From Bacteroidales bacterium (lineage in GTDB: Bacteria; Bacteroidota; Bacteroidia; Bacteroidales; UBA10428), in NCBI GenBank assembly GCA_035299085.1, contig DATGXG010000029.1, positions 1 through 64,000 on the forward strand: DNA of 64,000 nucleotides, given 5' to 3'. The position numbers and the translations under genes were made by a program. The notes under the pieces were generated by a model. That model saw nothing but the letters and a program-made list of their open reading frames with translations, was not told the origin of the DNA and searched no databases. Shown piece after piece: positions 17,875 through 27,291 of this stretch (the first letter of the stretch is position 1; every line of letters begins with the position of its first letter).

Positions 17875-20274
17875 ATGATCCGGATTTGTTTATTTTTCTT
17901 CTTCGCCGCTCTGTTCCTGAACATATCTGCACAATCACGTCACAAATTATGGTATGACAAGCCTGCTGAATATTTCGAACAAAGCCTTGTGCTTGGCAAC
18001 GGAAAAATGGGAGCCTCTGTTTTTGGCGGCACTGCCACCGACAAAATATACCTGAATGATATCACACTTTGGTCAGGAGGACCTGTTAACCCCAATATGA
18101 ATCCGGAAGCATACAAGAGCATCCCGGCGATACGTGAGGCACTTAAGAATGAAGATTACAAACTTGCGGATGAACTGCAGCATAAGATCCAGGGGAAATT
18201 TTCAGAATCGTATGCTCCCCTTGGAACCGTGTTCATTGATTTCAATACAAAAGACGGGGTTGAAAACTATCGCCGTGAACTGGACATTTCTGAGGCAATA
18301 TCCCGGGTAAACTATACAATAGGGGATGTTCACTTTACAAGGGAGTATTTTGTTTCATGTCCTGCCCGGGCCATGGTGATAAAACTCACTGCCAGTCAGA
18401 AAGGTGCCCTTAGCTTCAATTTAAAATTCAAATCCCTACTGAAAAATAGCGTGAGCACAGGCAATGGTGAGATCTATGTCACCGGCCATGCACCTGGTGT
18501 TGCCAAGCCCAATTACCTTGGGGATATGAAGGATGCTGTAGTTTTTGACGAAAACGCAGGCACCCGGTTTTCAACCTATGTTGTGATCCGCAATAATGAC
18601 GGGCAATTGGTAAAAACCGACAGTACAATTGGAATTGCAAATGGAAGTCATGCAGAGGTGATTATATCGGTGTCCACCAGCTTTAACGGTTTCGATAAGG
18701 ATCCGGTGAAGGAGGGCCTCGATCATAAGAATATTGCACTTAACCAGGTATTGGACATAAAAAACAAGTCATACAAAAAGCTACTGGAGGAGCATATTAC
18801 CGATTACCAGAAATATTTTACCCGGGTGGATCTAAACCTGGGACCTACAACGGCGCCTGATCTGCCTACCGATCAGCGGTTAAAGAGATATGCCAAAGGT
18901 GAAGAGGACAAAAATCTGGAAGTGTTGTATTTTCAATACGGCAGGTACCTGCTAATCAGCAGTTCAAGAACAAAGGGTGTGCCGGCCAACCTGCAGGGCC
19001 TATGGAATCCTTATATCAGGCCGCCATGGAGCTCTAATTACACAATAAATATAAATCTTGAGGAAAATTACTGGCTTGCCGAAAATACGAATCTTTCGGA
19101 AATGCATGCTTCCCTGCTTACTTTCATTCATAATCTGTCCCAAACGGGCCAGGTGACAGCAAAAACCTTTCTGGGTGTGAATGGCTGGATGGCTTGTCAC
19201 AACTCGGATATCTGGGCAATGAGCAATCCTGTCGGAGATTTTGGTAACGGAGACCCGGTGTGGGCAAACTGGTATATGGGCGGTGCATGGCTGAGTACCC
19301 ACATGTGGGAACATTATCTTTTTACGCAGGATACAGATTGGCTCAGGAGCACAGGATATCCCCTGATGAAGGGTGCAGCGGAGTTTTGCCTTGGATGGCT
19401 CGTACCGGATAAAGAAGGTAAGCTCATCACAGCACCTTCAACCTCTCCTGAGAACAAATATGTGAATTTCCAGGGATATCATGGCGCTACATTGTACGGT
19501 GGAACCGCTGATCTGGCTATGGCACGGGCCTGTCTTCAACAGGCTGCTGATGCTGCAAAACTGCTGAATGCCGATCCGGAGTTTGTTTCAAAAGTTGATG
19601 CTGCAATCAGGCAGTTGCATCCTTACACGATTGGAAAAAATGGAAACCTTCAGGAATGGTACTATGACTGGAATGATGAAGACCCTAAGCACAGGCATCA
19701 ATCCCATCTTTTCGGCTTGTATCCCGGTCACCAGATATCGCCCCTTATAACCCCCGAACTGGCCGATGCCTGCAGAAAAACTCTTGAGATCAAAGGTGAT
19801 GAAACAACGGGCTGGTCGAAAGGCTGGCGGATAAACCTGTGGGCAAGGCTACAGGACGGCAACCATGCTTATAAAATGTACAGGGAACTTCTGAAATATG
19901 TTGATCCTGATGGCATGAGAACCAATTATGGTGAGGGCGGCGGAACTTACCCGAACCTGTTTGATGCCCATCCTCCTTTCCAGATAGATGGTAACTTCGG
20001 AGGTGCGGCAGCGGTTGCTGAAATGCTGCTTCAGTCGGGCGACGGGATAATCACTCTTTTACCTGCCTTACCTGATGCATGGAATGAAGGTTCAGTGAAA
20101 GGACTTTGCGCACGCGGTGGCTTTGTTGTTGATCTGAAATGGAAAGATCACAAGCTCACCGAAGCGCTTATCACAAGCAAAGCAGGCAATCCCTGCAAAG
20201 TTATTACCGCACCGGGTAAATCAATTGACCTGAATTTAAATAAAGGAGAAACGCACCTGATTACAATTCAATGA
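17875..20274 (+). CDS. GH95 family alpha-L-fucosidase
   Basis: A 799-residue exported inverting glycosidase of GH95. Signal peptide to about NISAQS; N-terminal beta domain with [19 protein letters not shown] and ITLWSGG; an (alpha/alpha)6 barrel with [17 protein letters not shown] near residue 390 (usual family form: NINLQMNYW), [13 protein letters not shown] near 605 and [12 protein letters not shown] near 700. The family cleaves alpha-1,2-fucose from galactose, as on xyloglucan and on mucin or milk glycans; some members act on alpha-L-galactose. It overlaps the fuculokinase start by 4 bp (ATGA), indicating translational coupling. This supports L-fucose as the released sugar. Confidence 0.9.
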   Translation: MIRICLFFFFAALFLNISAQSRHKLWYDKPAEYFEQSLVLGNGKMGASVFGGTATDKIYLNDITLWSGGPVNPNMNPEAYKSIPAIREALKNEDYKLADELQHKIQGKFSESYAPLGTVFIDFNTKDGVENYRRELDISEAISRVNYTIGDVHFTREYFVSCPARAMVIKLTASQKGALSFNLKFKSLLKNSVSTGNGEIYVTGHAPGVAKPNYLGDMKDAVVFDENAGTRFSTYVVIRNNDGQLVKTDSTIGIANGSHAEVIISVSTSFNGFDKDPVKEGLDHKNIALNQVLDIKNKSYKKLLEEHITDYQKYFTRVDLNLGPTTAPDLPTDQRLKRYAKGEEDKNLEVLYFQYGRYLLISSSRTKGVPANLQGLWNPYIRPPWSSNYTININLEENYWLAENTNLSEMHASLLTFIHNLSQTGQVTAKTFLGVNGWMACHNSDIWAMSNPVGDFGNGDPVWANWYMGGAWLSTHMWEHYLFTQDTDWLRSTGYPLMKGAAEFCLGWLVPDKEGKLITAPSTSPENKYVNFQGYHGATLYGGTADLAMARACLQQAADAAKLLNADPEFVSKVDAAIRQLHPYTIGKNGNLQEWYYDWNDEDPKHRHQSHLFGLYPGHQISPLITPELADACRKTLEIKGDETTGWSKGWRINLWARLQDGNHAYKMYRELLKYVDPDGMRTNYGEGGGTYPNLFDAHPPFQIDGNFGGAAAVAEMLLQSGDGIITLLPALPDAWNEGSVKGLCARGGFVVDLKWKDHKLTEALITSKAGNPCKVITAPGKSIDLNLNKGETHLITIQ

Positions 20275-21740
20275 AAAAAAAGGGAGTCATTGTCCTTGAC
20301 TGCGGTGCAACGAATGTGAAGGCCTGCCTTGTTGATGAGGAAGGACAGGTTGTAGCAACGCATTCCATTGTAAACAAAGTATCCCCTGATATTTTTTTTG
20401 AAGATGGCCTGATTTGGGATGCCGGTGAAATACTCGCAAAAATGGTCCGTTGTGTCCGGGCTGTGACGGCCGTTTCAGAAAACGTTGAGATCACCGCTCT
20501 TACAGTTACCTCATTCGGAGTGGACGGAGCCCCGGTGAAAAAAGACGGCTCATTATGCTACCCAGTGATTTCATGGCAATGCCCCAGAACCCAAAATGCC
20601 ATGCAACATAGCGGCCGGTATTTCGGAAAGGATGAGCTTTATTCAGTAACCGGTCTCCAATCATACCATTTCAACACGCTTTTCAAATTGATCTGGTTTA
20701 AGGAAAACAGGCCTGATGTGCTGGATTCGATGGATTTCTATTTGCTTATGCCTTCCATTATTATTCACCGCCTGACAGGTGAATTCTGCACCGACACTAC
20801 CATGGCCGGAACTACAATGCTCACTGATTTGCGAAAACGAACCTTCAGCACTGAAATTCTTCAGAAGTTCAGTCTGGACCCATCCGTTTTTCCGAATCTC
20901 ATTGAGCCGGGTACCTCCATTGGCAGGTTGTTACCTGAGATAGCCGCTGAAATGCGACTTAACCCTGGTATTCCAGTTATAGCTTCAGGACATGATACTC
21001 AATTTGCCGTACTGGGCTCAGGTGCAGGCATCAATCAACCGGTAATCAGTTCGGGCACATGGGAAATTCTAATGGTCAGGGCCATGGAGCAATTCATAAC
21101 AATGCCCGGTGCTCAGTCGGCCATTACTATGGAATGGGATGCTGTTCCGGGTGTGATTGATTTGGGTGTGCAATGGGTCGGATCAGGCTTTCTTGAATGG
21201 ATCAGCCGACTTATTTATAGTGATTTTGCCGGCAATTACAATGCTATAATTGAGGAATCATCAGCAATTGCCCCGGGATGCAATGGACTGACAATAATTC
21301 CCGAGATATTTACAGGAGGTTTATCCGGAAAACCTGGATCCATCTCAGGTTTCACAAATGAAACCGGTCGTGCCCATATCTACAGGGCAGCTCTCGAAGC
21401 ACTGGCTTTTTATGCGCGGTTCGGCATTGAGCAGTTGCAGCATTCAGGAGGATTCAGCTCCACCTCCATTATCTGCACCGGCGGCGGATCAAAAAACGCC
21501 TTATGGAACCAGATAAGGGCCAATGTCACCGGTATGCAGGTAAACGTTCCGTATGTCACAGAAGCTACAGCGCTTGGTGCCGCCATGGTAGCCATGACCG
21601 GGGTAAATATATTCTCCTCACTTACCGAAGCGGTTGATCACATGCGATGCCCGATGACACAATACGATCCGGATCATACTGTGGCATTGTATGATTCTTT
21701 ATACAAAAACTATCGGAAAACAGTACTCTCCGGAAGGTGA
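20271..21740 (+). CDS. fucK: L-fuculokinase-type FGGY sugar kinase
   Basis: A 489-residue cytoplasmic FGGY kinase, expected to phosphorylate L-fuculose to L-fuculose 1-phosphate. N-terminal ATPase motif [29 protein letters not shown] and [11 protein letters not shown] near residue 260 closely resemble the corresponding blocks of Escherichia coli FucK; C-terminal [15 protein letters not shown] is the FGGY phosphate motif. It is coupled to the GH95 fucosidase by a 4-bp overlap. The isomerase (FucI) and aldolase (FucA) that should flank it functionally are not in this window. Rhamnulokinase is the alternative, less likely given the context. Confidence 0.8.
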   Translation: MKKKGVIVLDCGATNVKACLVDEEGQVVATHSIVNKVSPDIFFEDGLIWDAGEILAKMVRCVRAVTAVSENVEITALTVTSFGVDGAPVKKDGSLCYPVISWQCPRTQNAMQHSGRYFGKDELYSVTGLQSYHFNTLFKLIWFKENRPDVLDSMDFYLLMPSIIIHRLTGEFCTDTTMAGTTMLTDLRKRTFSTEILQKFSLDPSVFPNLIEPGTSIGRLLPEIAAEMRLNPGIPVIASGHDTQFAVLGSGAGINQPVISSGTWEILMVRAMEQFITMPGAQSAITMEWDAVPGVIDLGVQWVGSGFLEWISRLIYSDFAGNYNAIIEESSAIAPGCNGLTIIPEIFTGGLSGKPGSISGFTNETGRAHIYRAALEALAFYARFGIEQLQHSGGFSSTSIICTGGGSKNALWNQIRANVTGMQVNVPYVTEATALGAAMVAMTGVNIFSSLTEAVDHMRCPMTQYDPDHTVALYDSLYKNYRKTVLSGR

Positions 21741-21742
21741 AA

Positions 21743-21772
21743 TTGCGAATTGATCAAATTGATGTAAATTCG
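21743..21772 (+). promoter_or_regulatory. Candidate Bacteroidota-type promoter for the two-component genes
   Basis: TTG at 21743-21745 and TAAATTCG at 21765-21772 are separated by 19 bp. This fits the -33 TTG and -7 TAnnTTTG pattern with one mismatch. The response regulator starts 26 bp downstream. Confidence 0.4.
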
Positions 21773-21798
21773 TTGTCTGAAACCGAAACAATCCCGGA

Positions 21799-22473
21799 AT
21801 GAGGATATTGATAGTTGAAGATGAGCCCAAAGTGGCTTCCTTTATAAAAAAGGGCCTCGAAGAGAATAACTTTGAGGCAGAAATTGCCTATGACGGCATT
21901 TCGGGTGAAAAACTTGCCAGGCTGTACAGGTATGATATGTACATACTTGATGTAATCATCCCCGGAATAAGCGGACTGGATCTTTGCCGAAAACTGAAAC
22001 AGCACAATGAAAATATTCCTGTACTCATGCTTACGGCGTTGGGAACAACGGATGATAAAATTATGGGTTTTGAAGCAGGAGCTGAAGATTACCTGGTTAA
22101 GCCTTTCGAATTCAGGGAATTGCTGGCCCGTGTAAAAGTGTTATTGAGGAAAGCTGAACAAATGCCGAAAGAAGCCAACAAGCTGGTAGTCGGAGATTTG
22201 GAGCTGAATATCGATAATAAAATTGCCACCAGGGGCAATGTTTCAATTGAGCTCACAGCAAAGGAATTCATGCTTCTGCAATATTTTATGCGCAACAAGG
22301 GAAGAGTGCTTTCACGAAACGATATTGCGGAAAATGTGTGGGATATTGATTTTGATTTCGGAACCAACGTGGTGGATGTGTATGTCAACTTCCTCAGGAA
22401 AAAGATTGATAAAGGTTTTCCGACCAGGCTCATCCATACGAAAGTAGGTTTCGGGTATATTTTCGGAGAATAG
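21799..22473 (+). CDS. OmpR/PhoB-family response regulator
   Basis: A 224-residue DNA-binding regulator. The receiver domain (1-115) has the acidic pocket IVEDEP, phospho-acceptor Asp51 in YILDVIIPG, Thr in MLTALG and Lys in DYLVKPF. The winged-helix output domain (about 125-224) has ELTAKEFMLLQYFMRN and a recognition helix near NVVDVYVNFLRKKID, ending TKVGFGYIF. The histidine kinase starts 2 bp later. Members of this family bind direct repeats 11 bp apart, and just such a site (TTTTAAT three times) lies at 23864-23892, right after the kinase gene and before the large operon. Confidence 0.93.
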   Translation: MRILIVEDEPKVASFIKKGLEENNFEAEIAYDGISGEKLARLYRYDMYILDVIIPGISGLDLCRKLKQHNENIPVLMLTALGTTDDKIMGFEAGAEDYLVKPFEFRELLARVKVLLRKAEQMPKEANKLVVGDLELNIDNKIATRGNVSIELTAKEFMLLQYFMRNKGRVLSRNDIAENVWDIDFDFGTNVVDVYVNFLRKKIDKGFPTRLIHTKVGFGYIFGE

Positions 22474-22475
22474 CT

Positions 22476-23852
22476 ATGCAGATCAGAACCCGCCTTACTC
22501 TTCAGTTTCTTTTGATCGGGGGTTTCATTATGATTATGGCTTCCGTGGCGATCTATTACCTGTCGGCCGATTACCGCCGCGACACGTTTTATGATCGTCT
22601 CAGGAACAAAGCACGCATGACGGCTAGCCTCATCCTTGAGGATAAAATGATATCGGCCAAACGACTTGAAGAACTTGAAAGAAGGACTCCTGTTAAGCTG
22701 AACAATGAAAAGATCATCATTTTAGATGTTCTGGATGACACTGTGTTCACAACGGACAGAAAAAATGAAATCCACCTGCGTTATGATGTACTTGAAAATG
22801 CGCGGCAGGGCAGGGAGGTGACCTATAAAGACGGAGTGAATGACGTATTAACCAGCACCTACAGAATAGATCATGATCAGTACGTGGTCATTGCGGCTGC
22901 AGTTGATATTGATGGTTATTCCTACCTGGGCAGGTTAAAGATCATTCTGATATCTGTTTGTTTGTTCAGCCTTATCCTGTTTTATTTTGGGGGACGCTAC
23001 TATTCTGAAAGGGCTTTGAAACCAATTTCCGATGTAATTTCCCGGGTGGATGAAATAACGGTTACAAGCCTTAATCTTCGTGTCAGGGAGGGAAACGGCA
23101 AAGACGAGATCGGCCGGTTGGCCAAAACATTTAATCGAACGCTGGAACGACTTGAAACTTCTTTCAGCATGCAGAAGGATTTTATCTCGAATGCCTCCCA
23201 TGAACTCCGCACTCCGCTTACTTCAATCAACGGTCAGCTTGATGTGTTGTTAATGAAAGACCGTACTGTTGAAGAATACAAAACTGCCATCACATCGGTT
23301 TTTGAAGATACAAAAGCCATGATCGACCTGGCTAACGGATTACTGCTTATTGCCAGGACAAGTGCTGAAAGTCCGGTGAACTTCAAAAAAGATATCCGGA
23401 TTGACGAGATTCTTTGGCAGGCAAGAGAAGATATTATGCGATTCAATAAAGACAGGCATATCAACATTTCGATTGATGAATCGATTGAAGATATGGAACA
23501 ACTGATTGTCAGCGGGGATGAATTCCTGCTGAAGACTTCCGTAATTAATATAATCGACAATGCCTGCAAATACTCTCCTGATCATACTGCAAATGTATTA
23601 TTGAGACGCGAAAACAATCTGGTTTCTATTCTTGTGGAGGACCGGGGCATTGGAATTTCAGAAGAGGACAAGAAGAAAATTTTCGAACCCTTTTACAGGG
23701 GGGCGAATGCCAAGACCTACAACGGAACGGGAATAGGCCTTTCACTCGTAAACCGGGTTGTGAAAATGCACAACGGTCATATCGAAATCACCTCAAAAAA
23801 AGGTAAAGGAACTATAGTATCCCTGTCTTTTCCTACTTCGGGAAATGCCTAA
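22476..23852 (+). CDS. Sensor histidine kinase with HAMP domain
   Basis: A 458-residue inner-membrane kinase. TM1 is at about residues 9-29, a periplasmic sensor at about 30-145, TM2 near 150-172, then HAMP, then the dimerisation helix with His242 in ASHELRTPLTS. The ATP-binding domain follows: N-box NIIDNACKYS, G1 box DRGIGIS, F box EPFYRG, G2 box GTGIGLSLV. The arrangement resembles CusS/BaeS-type envelope and metal sensors; the signal is unknown. It is paired with the regulator directly upstream. Confidence 0.92.
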   Translation: MQIRTRLTLQFLLIGGFIMIMASVAIYYLSADYRRDTFYDRLRNKARMTASLILEDKMISAKRLEELERRTPVKLNNEKIIILDVLDDTVFTTDRKNEIHLRYDVLENARQGREVTYKDGVNDVLTSTYRIDHDQYVVIAAAVDIDGYSYLGRLKIILISVCLFSLILFYFGGRYYSERALKPISDVISRVDEITVTSLNLRVREGNGKDEIGRLAKTFNRTLERLETSFSMQKDFISNASHELRTPLTSINGQLDVLLMKDRTVEEYKTAITSVFEDTKAMIDLANGLLLIARTSAESPVNFKKDIRIDEILWQAREDIMRFNKDRHINISIDESIEDMEQLIVSGDEFLLKTSVINIIDNACKYSPDHTANVLLRRENNLVSILVEDRGIGISEEDKKKIFEPFYRGANAKTYNGTGIGLSLVNRVVKMHNGHIEITSKKGKGTIVSLSFPTSGNA

Positions 23853-23863
23853 AATTAATAGCC

Positions 23864-23910
23864 TTTTAATTTGCTTTTAATCCGGTTTTAATACCGCTGT
23901 TGTATACTTG
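23864..23910 (+). promoter_or_regulatory. Putative OmpR/PhoB-type binding site plus promoter
   Basis: TTTTAAT occurs exactly at 23864-23870, 23875-23881 and 23886-23892, that is three repeats at a constant 11-bp period, the geometry of PhoB-class tandem sites. TATACTTG (23903-23910; TAnnTTTG with one mismatch) follows 10 bp after the last repeat, the distance expected for class II activation by this family. I infer that the regulator encoded at 21799-22473 drives the operon starting at 24192 from here. Confidence 0.55.
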
Positions 23911-23966
23911 TTACGCATGGTTACACAAGTCGGTTAAAGACTTACATAAATTTGAAACGTTCTTTC

Positions 23967-24071
23967 GACAATTAAGAAATTAGGGTTTAAGGAGTATAGG
24001 TAAGATCTGTATGCTGAATGATAGTTTAAGAAAACAGATCTTGCCTGTGCAACCTTAAAATTCGAATTGTC
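23967..24071. repeat. Long imperfect inverted repeat in operon leader
   Basis: The left arm (23967-24010) and right arm (24034-24071) pair in blocks: GACAATT with AATTGTC, TTTAAGG with CCTTAAA, and AAGATCTGT with ACAGATCTT. The inner blocks extend further through G-U pairs. If the promoter above is real, this sits in a leader of about 275 nt. It could be a small non-autonomous element or an RNA control structure. Confidence 0.65.
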
Positions 24072-24191
24072 AATCATTTTATCATAGCTGAGAATTACAA
24101 AAACTTGATATATTTACGGCCCTGAAATAACTATGTCTTTCAATGTCACTCTCCTGAATCGAAATCTTATTAACTCTAAAGGCTAAATCAT

Positions 24192-25874
24192 ATGGCACGT
24201 AAAGTATCAACACAGGTTTTTTATGCCCTGGCCTCAAATTTACGGCACACCTTCTTCATTTTAATCGTTGTTTCCGGTTTGAATGCCTGTCATTCCGATA
24301 ACCGCAAACTTACTGTTCCAACTGCCAACCAGGATTATTTCCAGGAAATCGGTCAAAGCATCGGTCTTGATTTTGTTCATTCGATCGGTGGACCCGAACT
24401 GAACAACATCGTTGAATCGAGCTGTGGCGGAACCACTTTCCTCGATTATAACCAGGATGGTTTTATCGACATTTATGTCTGCAGTGGCACGTGGGTGGAA
24501 GGTTTCACCAAAAGTGAAAAGCCGGAAGTGATGCCGCATAATCATCTTTACAGGAACAACGGTGACGGTACCTTTGAAGATGTAACAAAGAAAGCCGATG
24601 TGGGCGGTCCCTGGTACAGTATGGGAGCTACAGCCGGCGATTTTAACAACGACGGATACCCCGATCTGTATATCTGCAATTACGGCTATAACGTACTGCT
24701 CCTGAATAAAGGCAATGGTTCTTTCACCAACGTAACTGAGAAAGCCAAAGTGGCCGGAGATCATACCTGCAGCGTGGGTGCTGTCTGGTTCGATTATGAT
24801 AATGACAGCTATCTTGACCTGTATGTAGGGAATTACCTCGAATTTGACCCGAATTATAAATATTATTACGCTCCTGACGGATTCCCGCCACCCATGGCCT
24901 ATGATGCCGAACCAGATGTATTATATCACAATAACGGTGACGGAACTTTTTCGGATGTAACTGCCGCTATGGGTATTGTGGATGAAGATGGGCGTTCAAT
25001 GGGTGTTGGCGCTGCCGATGTGGATAACGACGGTTGGGTTGATGTGTATGTTGCCAATGACCATACCCTGAATTACCTGTGGCATAATGAAGGCGGAAAG
25101 CATTTCACCGATATCGGTACAAAATCAGGAACGGCTTTCAGCCAGGGTGGTGAAGCTACGGTGAGCATGTCGGTTGATTTCGCCGATTATAATGCCGACG
25201 GGATGCTTGATATTTTTGTATCAGACGATACGTATTGTTCACTCTATGAAAATATGGGAAATGGCGTATTTTCCGATAAAGCAATGCCTGCAGGTATTTC
25301 ATCAGCCGCCGCACAATTTGTAGGCTGGTCTTCCTCATTCATTGATTTTGATAACGACGGTGATGTGGACATCTACAAGACCAATGGTGCACTGAAACAT
25401 CTTTACGGCCATGAACCCCAGTTATTTGAAAATCTCGGCGATGCCAAATTCAAAGATGCTTCTCTTGACCTTGGCGAATTCTTCAAAGGCGAATATGTTG
25501 GCCGTGGCACCTGTATCGGCGATTATGACAACGACGGCGACCTTGACATATTTATCGTGAACCTCAATGCTCAAAGCAAATTCCTCAGGAATAACAAGGG
25601 GAATCAGAATAACTGGCTCATCATCAACCTCACCGGCACAAAAAGTAACCGCGATGGTATAGGCGCCAGGGTGTCTGTTACATCAGGCGGAAAAACCCAG
25701 GTCACTGAAAAGAGAGGCACTGTAGGTTATTTATCTCAGAATGATCCCCGGTTGCACTTCGGATTGGGTAAAAATAATGTCGTTGAGAAACTGGAAGTCA
25801 GGTGGCCTTCAGGAAAAGTCCAGACTCTCGAAAATGTAAAGGCCAACCAGATTCTCCAGATTAAGGAACAATAA
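24192..25874 (+). CDS. CRTAC1-like VCBS/FG-GAP repeat protein with ASPIC/UnbV domain
   Basis: A 560-residue exported protein, probably a lipoprotein (hydrophobic stretch ending GLNAC). Residues 60-450 carry repeated calcium-binding DxDxDG-type loops (DYNQDGFID, DFNNDGYPD, DYDNDSYLD, DVDNDGWVD, DYNADGMLD, DFDNDGDVD, DYDNDGDLD), each closing a blade of a beta-propeller. The last 80 residues form the ASPIC/UnbV domain (RDGIGARVSV to VRWPSGKVQTLENV). Function of this family is unknown; a Ca-dependent periplasmic or surface scaffold is a reasonable inference. It is the first gene of a dense 13-gene run. Confidence 0.88.
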   Translation: MARKVSTQVFYALASNLRHTFFILIVVSGLNACHSDNRKLTVPTANQDYFQEIGQSIGLDFVHSIGGPELNNIVESSCGGTTFLDYNQDGFIDIYVCSGTWVEGFTKSEKPEVMPHNHLYRNNGDGTFEDVTKKADVGGPWYSMGATAGDFNNDGYPDLYICNYGYNVLLLNKGNGSFTNVTEKAKVAGDHTCSVGAVWFDYDNDSYLDLYVGNYLEFDPNYKYYYAPDGFPPPMAYDAEPDVLYHNNGDGTFSDVTAAMGIVDEDGRSMGVGAADVDNDGWVDVYVANDHTLNYLWHNEGGKHFTDIGTKSGTAFSQGGEATVSMSVDFADYNADGMLDIFVSDDTYCSLYENMGNGVFSDKAMPAGISSAAAQFVGWSSSFIDFDNDGDVDIYKTNGALKHLYGHEPQLFENLGDAKFKDASLDLGEFFKGEYVGRGTCIGDYDNDGDLDIFIVNLNAQSKFLRNNKGNQNNWLIINLTGTKSNRDGIGARVSVTSGGKTQVTEKRGTVGYLSQNDPRLHFGLGKNNVVEKLEVRWPSGKVQTLENVKANQILQIKEQ

Positions 25875-25886
25875 AGTAAATTTTTC

Positions 25887-27290
25887 ATGAAACAAAACCG
25901 ATTTCCTGCTTACATACTTGCTCTCTGTTTCCTGCTGATTTTAGCTTCATGCGGTAAGCCACCCGTTGGTAAGCTTATCATTACGAAAGTCCCTTCCGGT
26001 CAGGCAACACCAAACATGCTTACAGGCGAAAACTGGCGATATATTCCCCGGGCCGTGATTGCCATTGTTGATCCAGGTAAAGCTTCATCGGAGAAAATAC
26101 TGACTTCAGATTTTTATTCAGCCTGTTCACCTGATATTTCATGGGATGGCGATCGCATTGTTTTTGCCGGTCAGAAAAAACAATCCGACCCATGGCAGAT
26201 TTACGAGATGAATCTTAAAAGCCGGAAATACAGGCAGGTTTTAAATATCGACGGTAACTGCACTGATCCTGTTTTTCTGCCGCTTGATAAGGTCATTTTC
26301 ACCAAAAATGTAACTCCGTCAGATAGTTCACTTAAAACAGGTTATGAATTGTATGTATGCAACGCCGACGGCTCTGGAATGCAGCAGATAACATTTCATC
26401 CGTATGCCGATTTTGCGACCACTGTGCTGAAAGACGGAAGATTACTGGTTGTTTCGAAAGAGATTGCACCGGAACAGCAAAATCCCTCTTTGGTTGCCTT
26501 GCGTCCTGACGGTACAAAAGCTGATATCTTTTATAAAGGCGCACCGGGTACATCCTTGATATCAAGAAGCCATGAAGCTGACGAAAAAGTATACTTCATT
26601 GAATCGGATGCAAACGGAAAATCAGAAATTATATCCGTCCGGTATAACAGGCCGCTTCATTCACGTCAACAGGTGAGCTCCGATAATAAAGGTAATTTTA
26701 GTTCGGTATTCCCTTCACTGAACGGAAATCTGCTGGTGACCTATAATGAAGGCTCAGGCAGTTCGTATGCGGTGTATGAACTTGACAAAACAACAGGCAA
26801 GCCGGTTAAGAATGTGTTTTCATCCAACGGATTTGATGTGGTTGATGCATTACAGGTTGATGTGCACCAACGACCCAAAAAACTTCCCAGTGAGGTGGAT
26901 ATGGGAGTGAAAACCGGACTTATCATGTGCCAGGATATCAATTTTAAAGGCATTGGTATCATGGATCCGTTATCAAAGAAAGCAGTTAAAATTGAGGTAA
27001 TGGGTATTGATTCCTCGCTTGGAATTATACCGGTTGAAAGTGACGGATCTGTATACCTGAAAATAATTGCCGATATGCCTTTCCGGATACAGACTCTTGA
27101 TGAAAGAAATAAGGTTGTCTATTCAGGTTCTGATTGGTTGTGGCTGAGGCCGAATGAGCGAAGAGGCTTTGTGGGATTCGGTGTGGATGAGGAAGTTGCT
27201 CCCATGAACAGGGTTCCCAAAGCGGTTAAAAAAGATCCTGTAAGCGTACCTGTAATTAAAATGTTTGAAAAAGAAGTTGAATTAGAATAG
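25887..27290 (+). CDS. Beta-propeller lipoprotein resembling HzsA-related proteins, lacking the heme motif
   Basis: A 467-residue lipoprotein (LLILASC). Residues 60-300 contain TolB/PD40-like propeller strands (SPDISWDGDRIVFAG, TYNEGSGSSYAVYEL). The C-terminal part (DGSVYLKIIADMPFRIQTLD then WLWLRPNERRG) looks like the end of HzsA-related proteins, where as I recall the family continues with a GCVGCHE-type heme site. Here that position reads GFVGFGVDEE, so both Cys and the His are replaced, and no other CxxCH exists in the protein. It starts 12 bp after the CRTAC1 gene and ends 1 bp before a triheme protein gene. Possibly a partner or structural subunit for that cytochrome; the HzsA resemblance is from memory. 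Confidence 0.65.
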   Translation: MKQNRFPAYILALCFLLILASCGKPPVGKLIITKVPSGQATPNMLTGENWRYIPRAVIAIVDPGKASSEKILTSDFYSACSPDISWDGDRIVFAGQKKQSDPWQIYEMNLKSRKYRQVLNIDGNCTDPVFLPLDKVIFTKNVTPSDSSLKTGYELYVCNADGSGMQQITFHPYADFATTVLKDGRLLVVSKEIAPEQQNPSLVALRPDGTKADIFYKGAPGTSLISRSHEADEKVYFIESDANGKSEIISVRYNRPLHSRQQVSSDNKGNFSSVFPSLNGNLLVTYNEGSGSSYAVYELDKTTGKPVKNVFSSNGFDVVDALQVDVHQRPKKLPSEVDMGVKTGLIMCQDINFKGIGIMDPLSKKAVKIEVMGIDSSLGIIPVESDGSVYLKIIADMPFRIQTLDERNKVVYSGSDWLWLRPNERRGFVGFGVDEEVAPMNRVPKAVKKDPVSVPVIKMFEKEVELE

Positions 27291-27291
27291 T

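Larger units (their letters stand above)
23853..24191. other. Intergenic leader region upstream of the large operon
   Basis: A 339-bp gap. It holds a triple TTTTAAT direct repeat, a promoter-like element and a long imperfect hairpin (described separately). The last 120 bp before the first gene are AT-rich with no further structure that I can see. No ORF worth calling. Confidence 0.7.
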
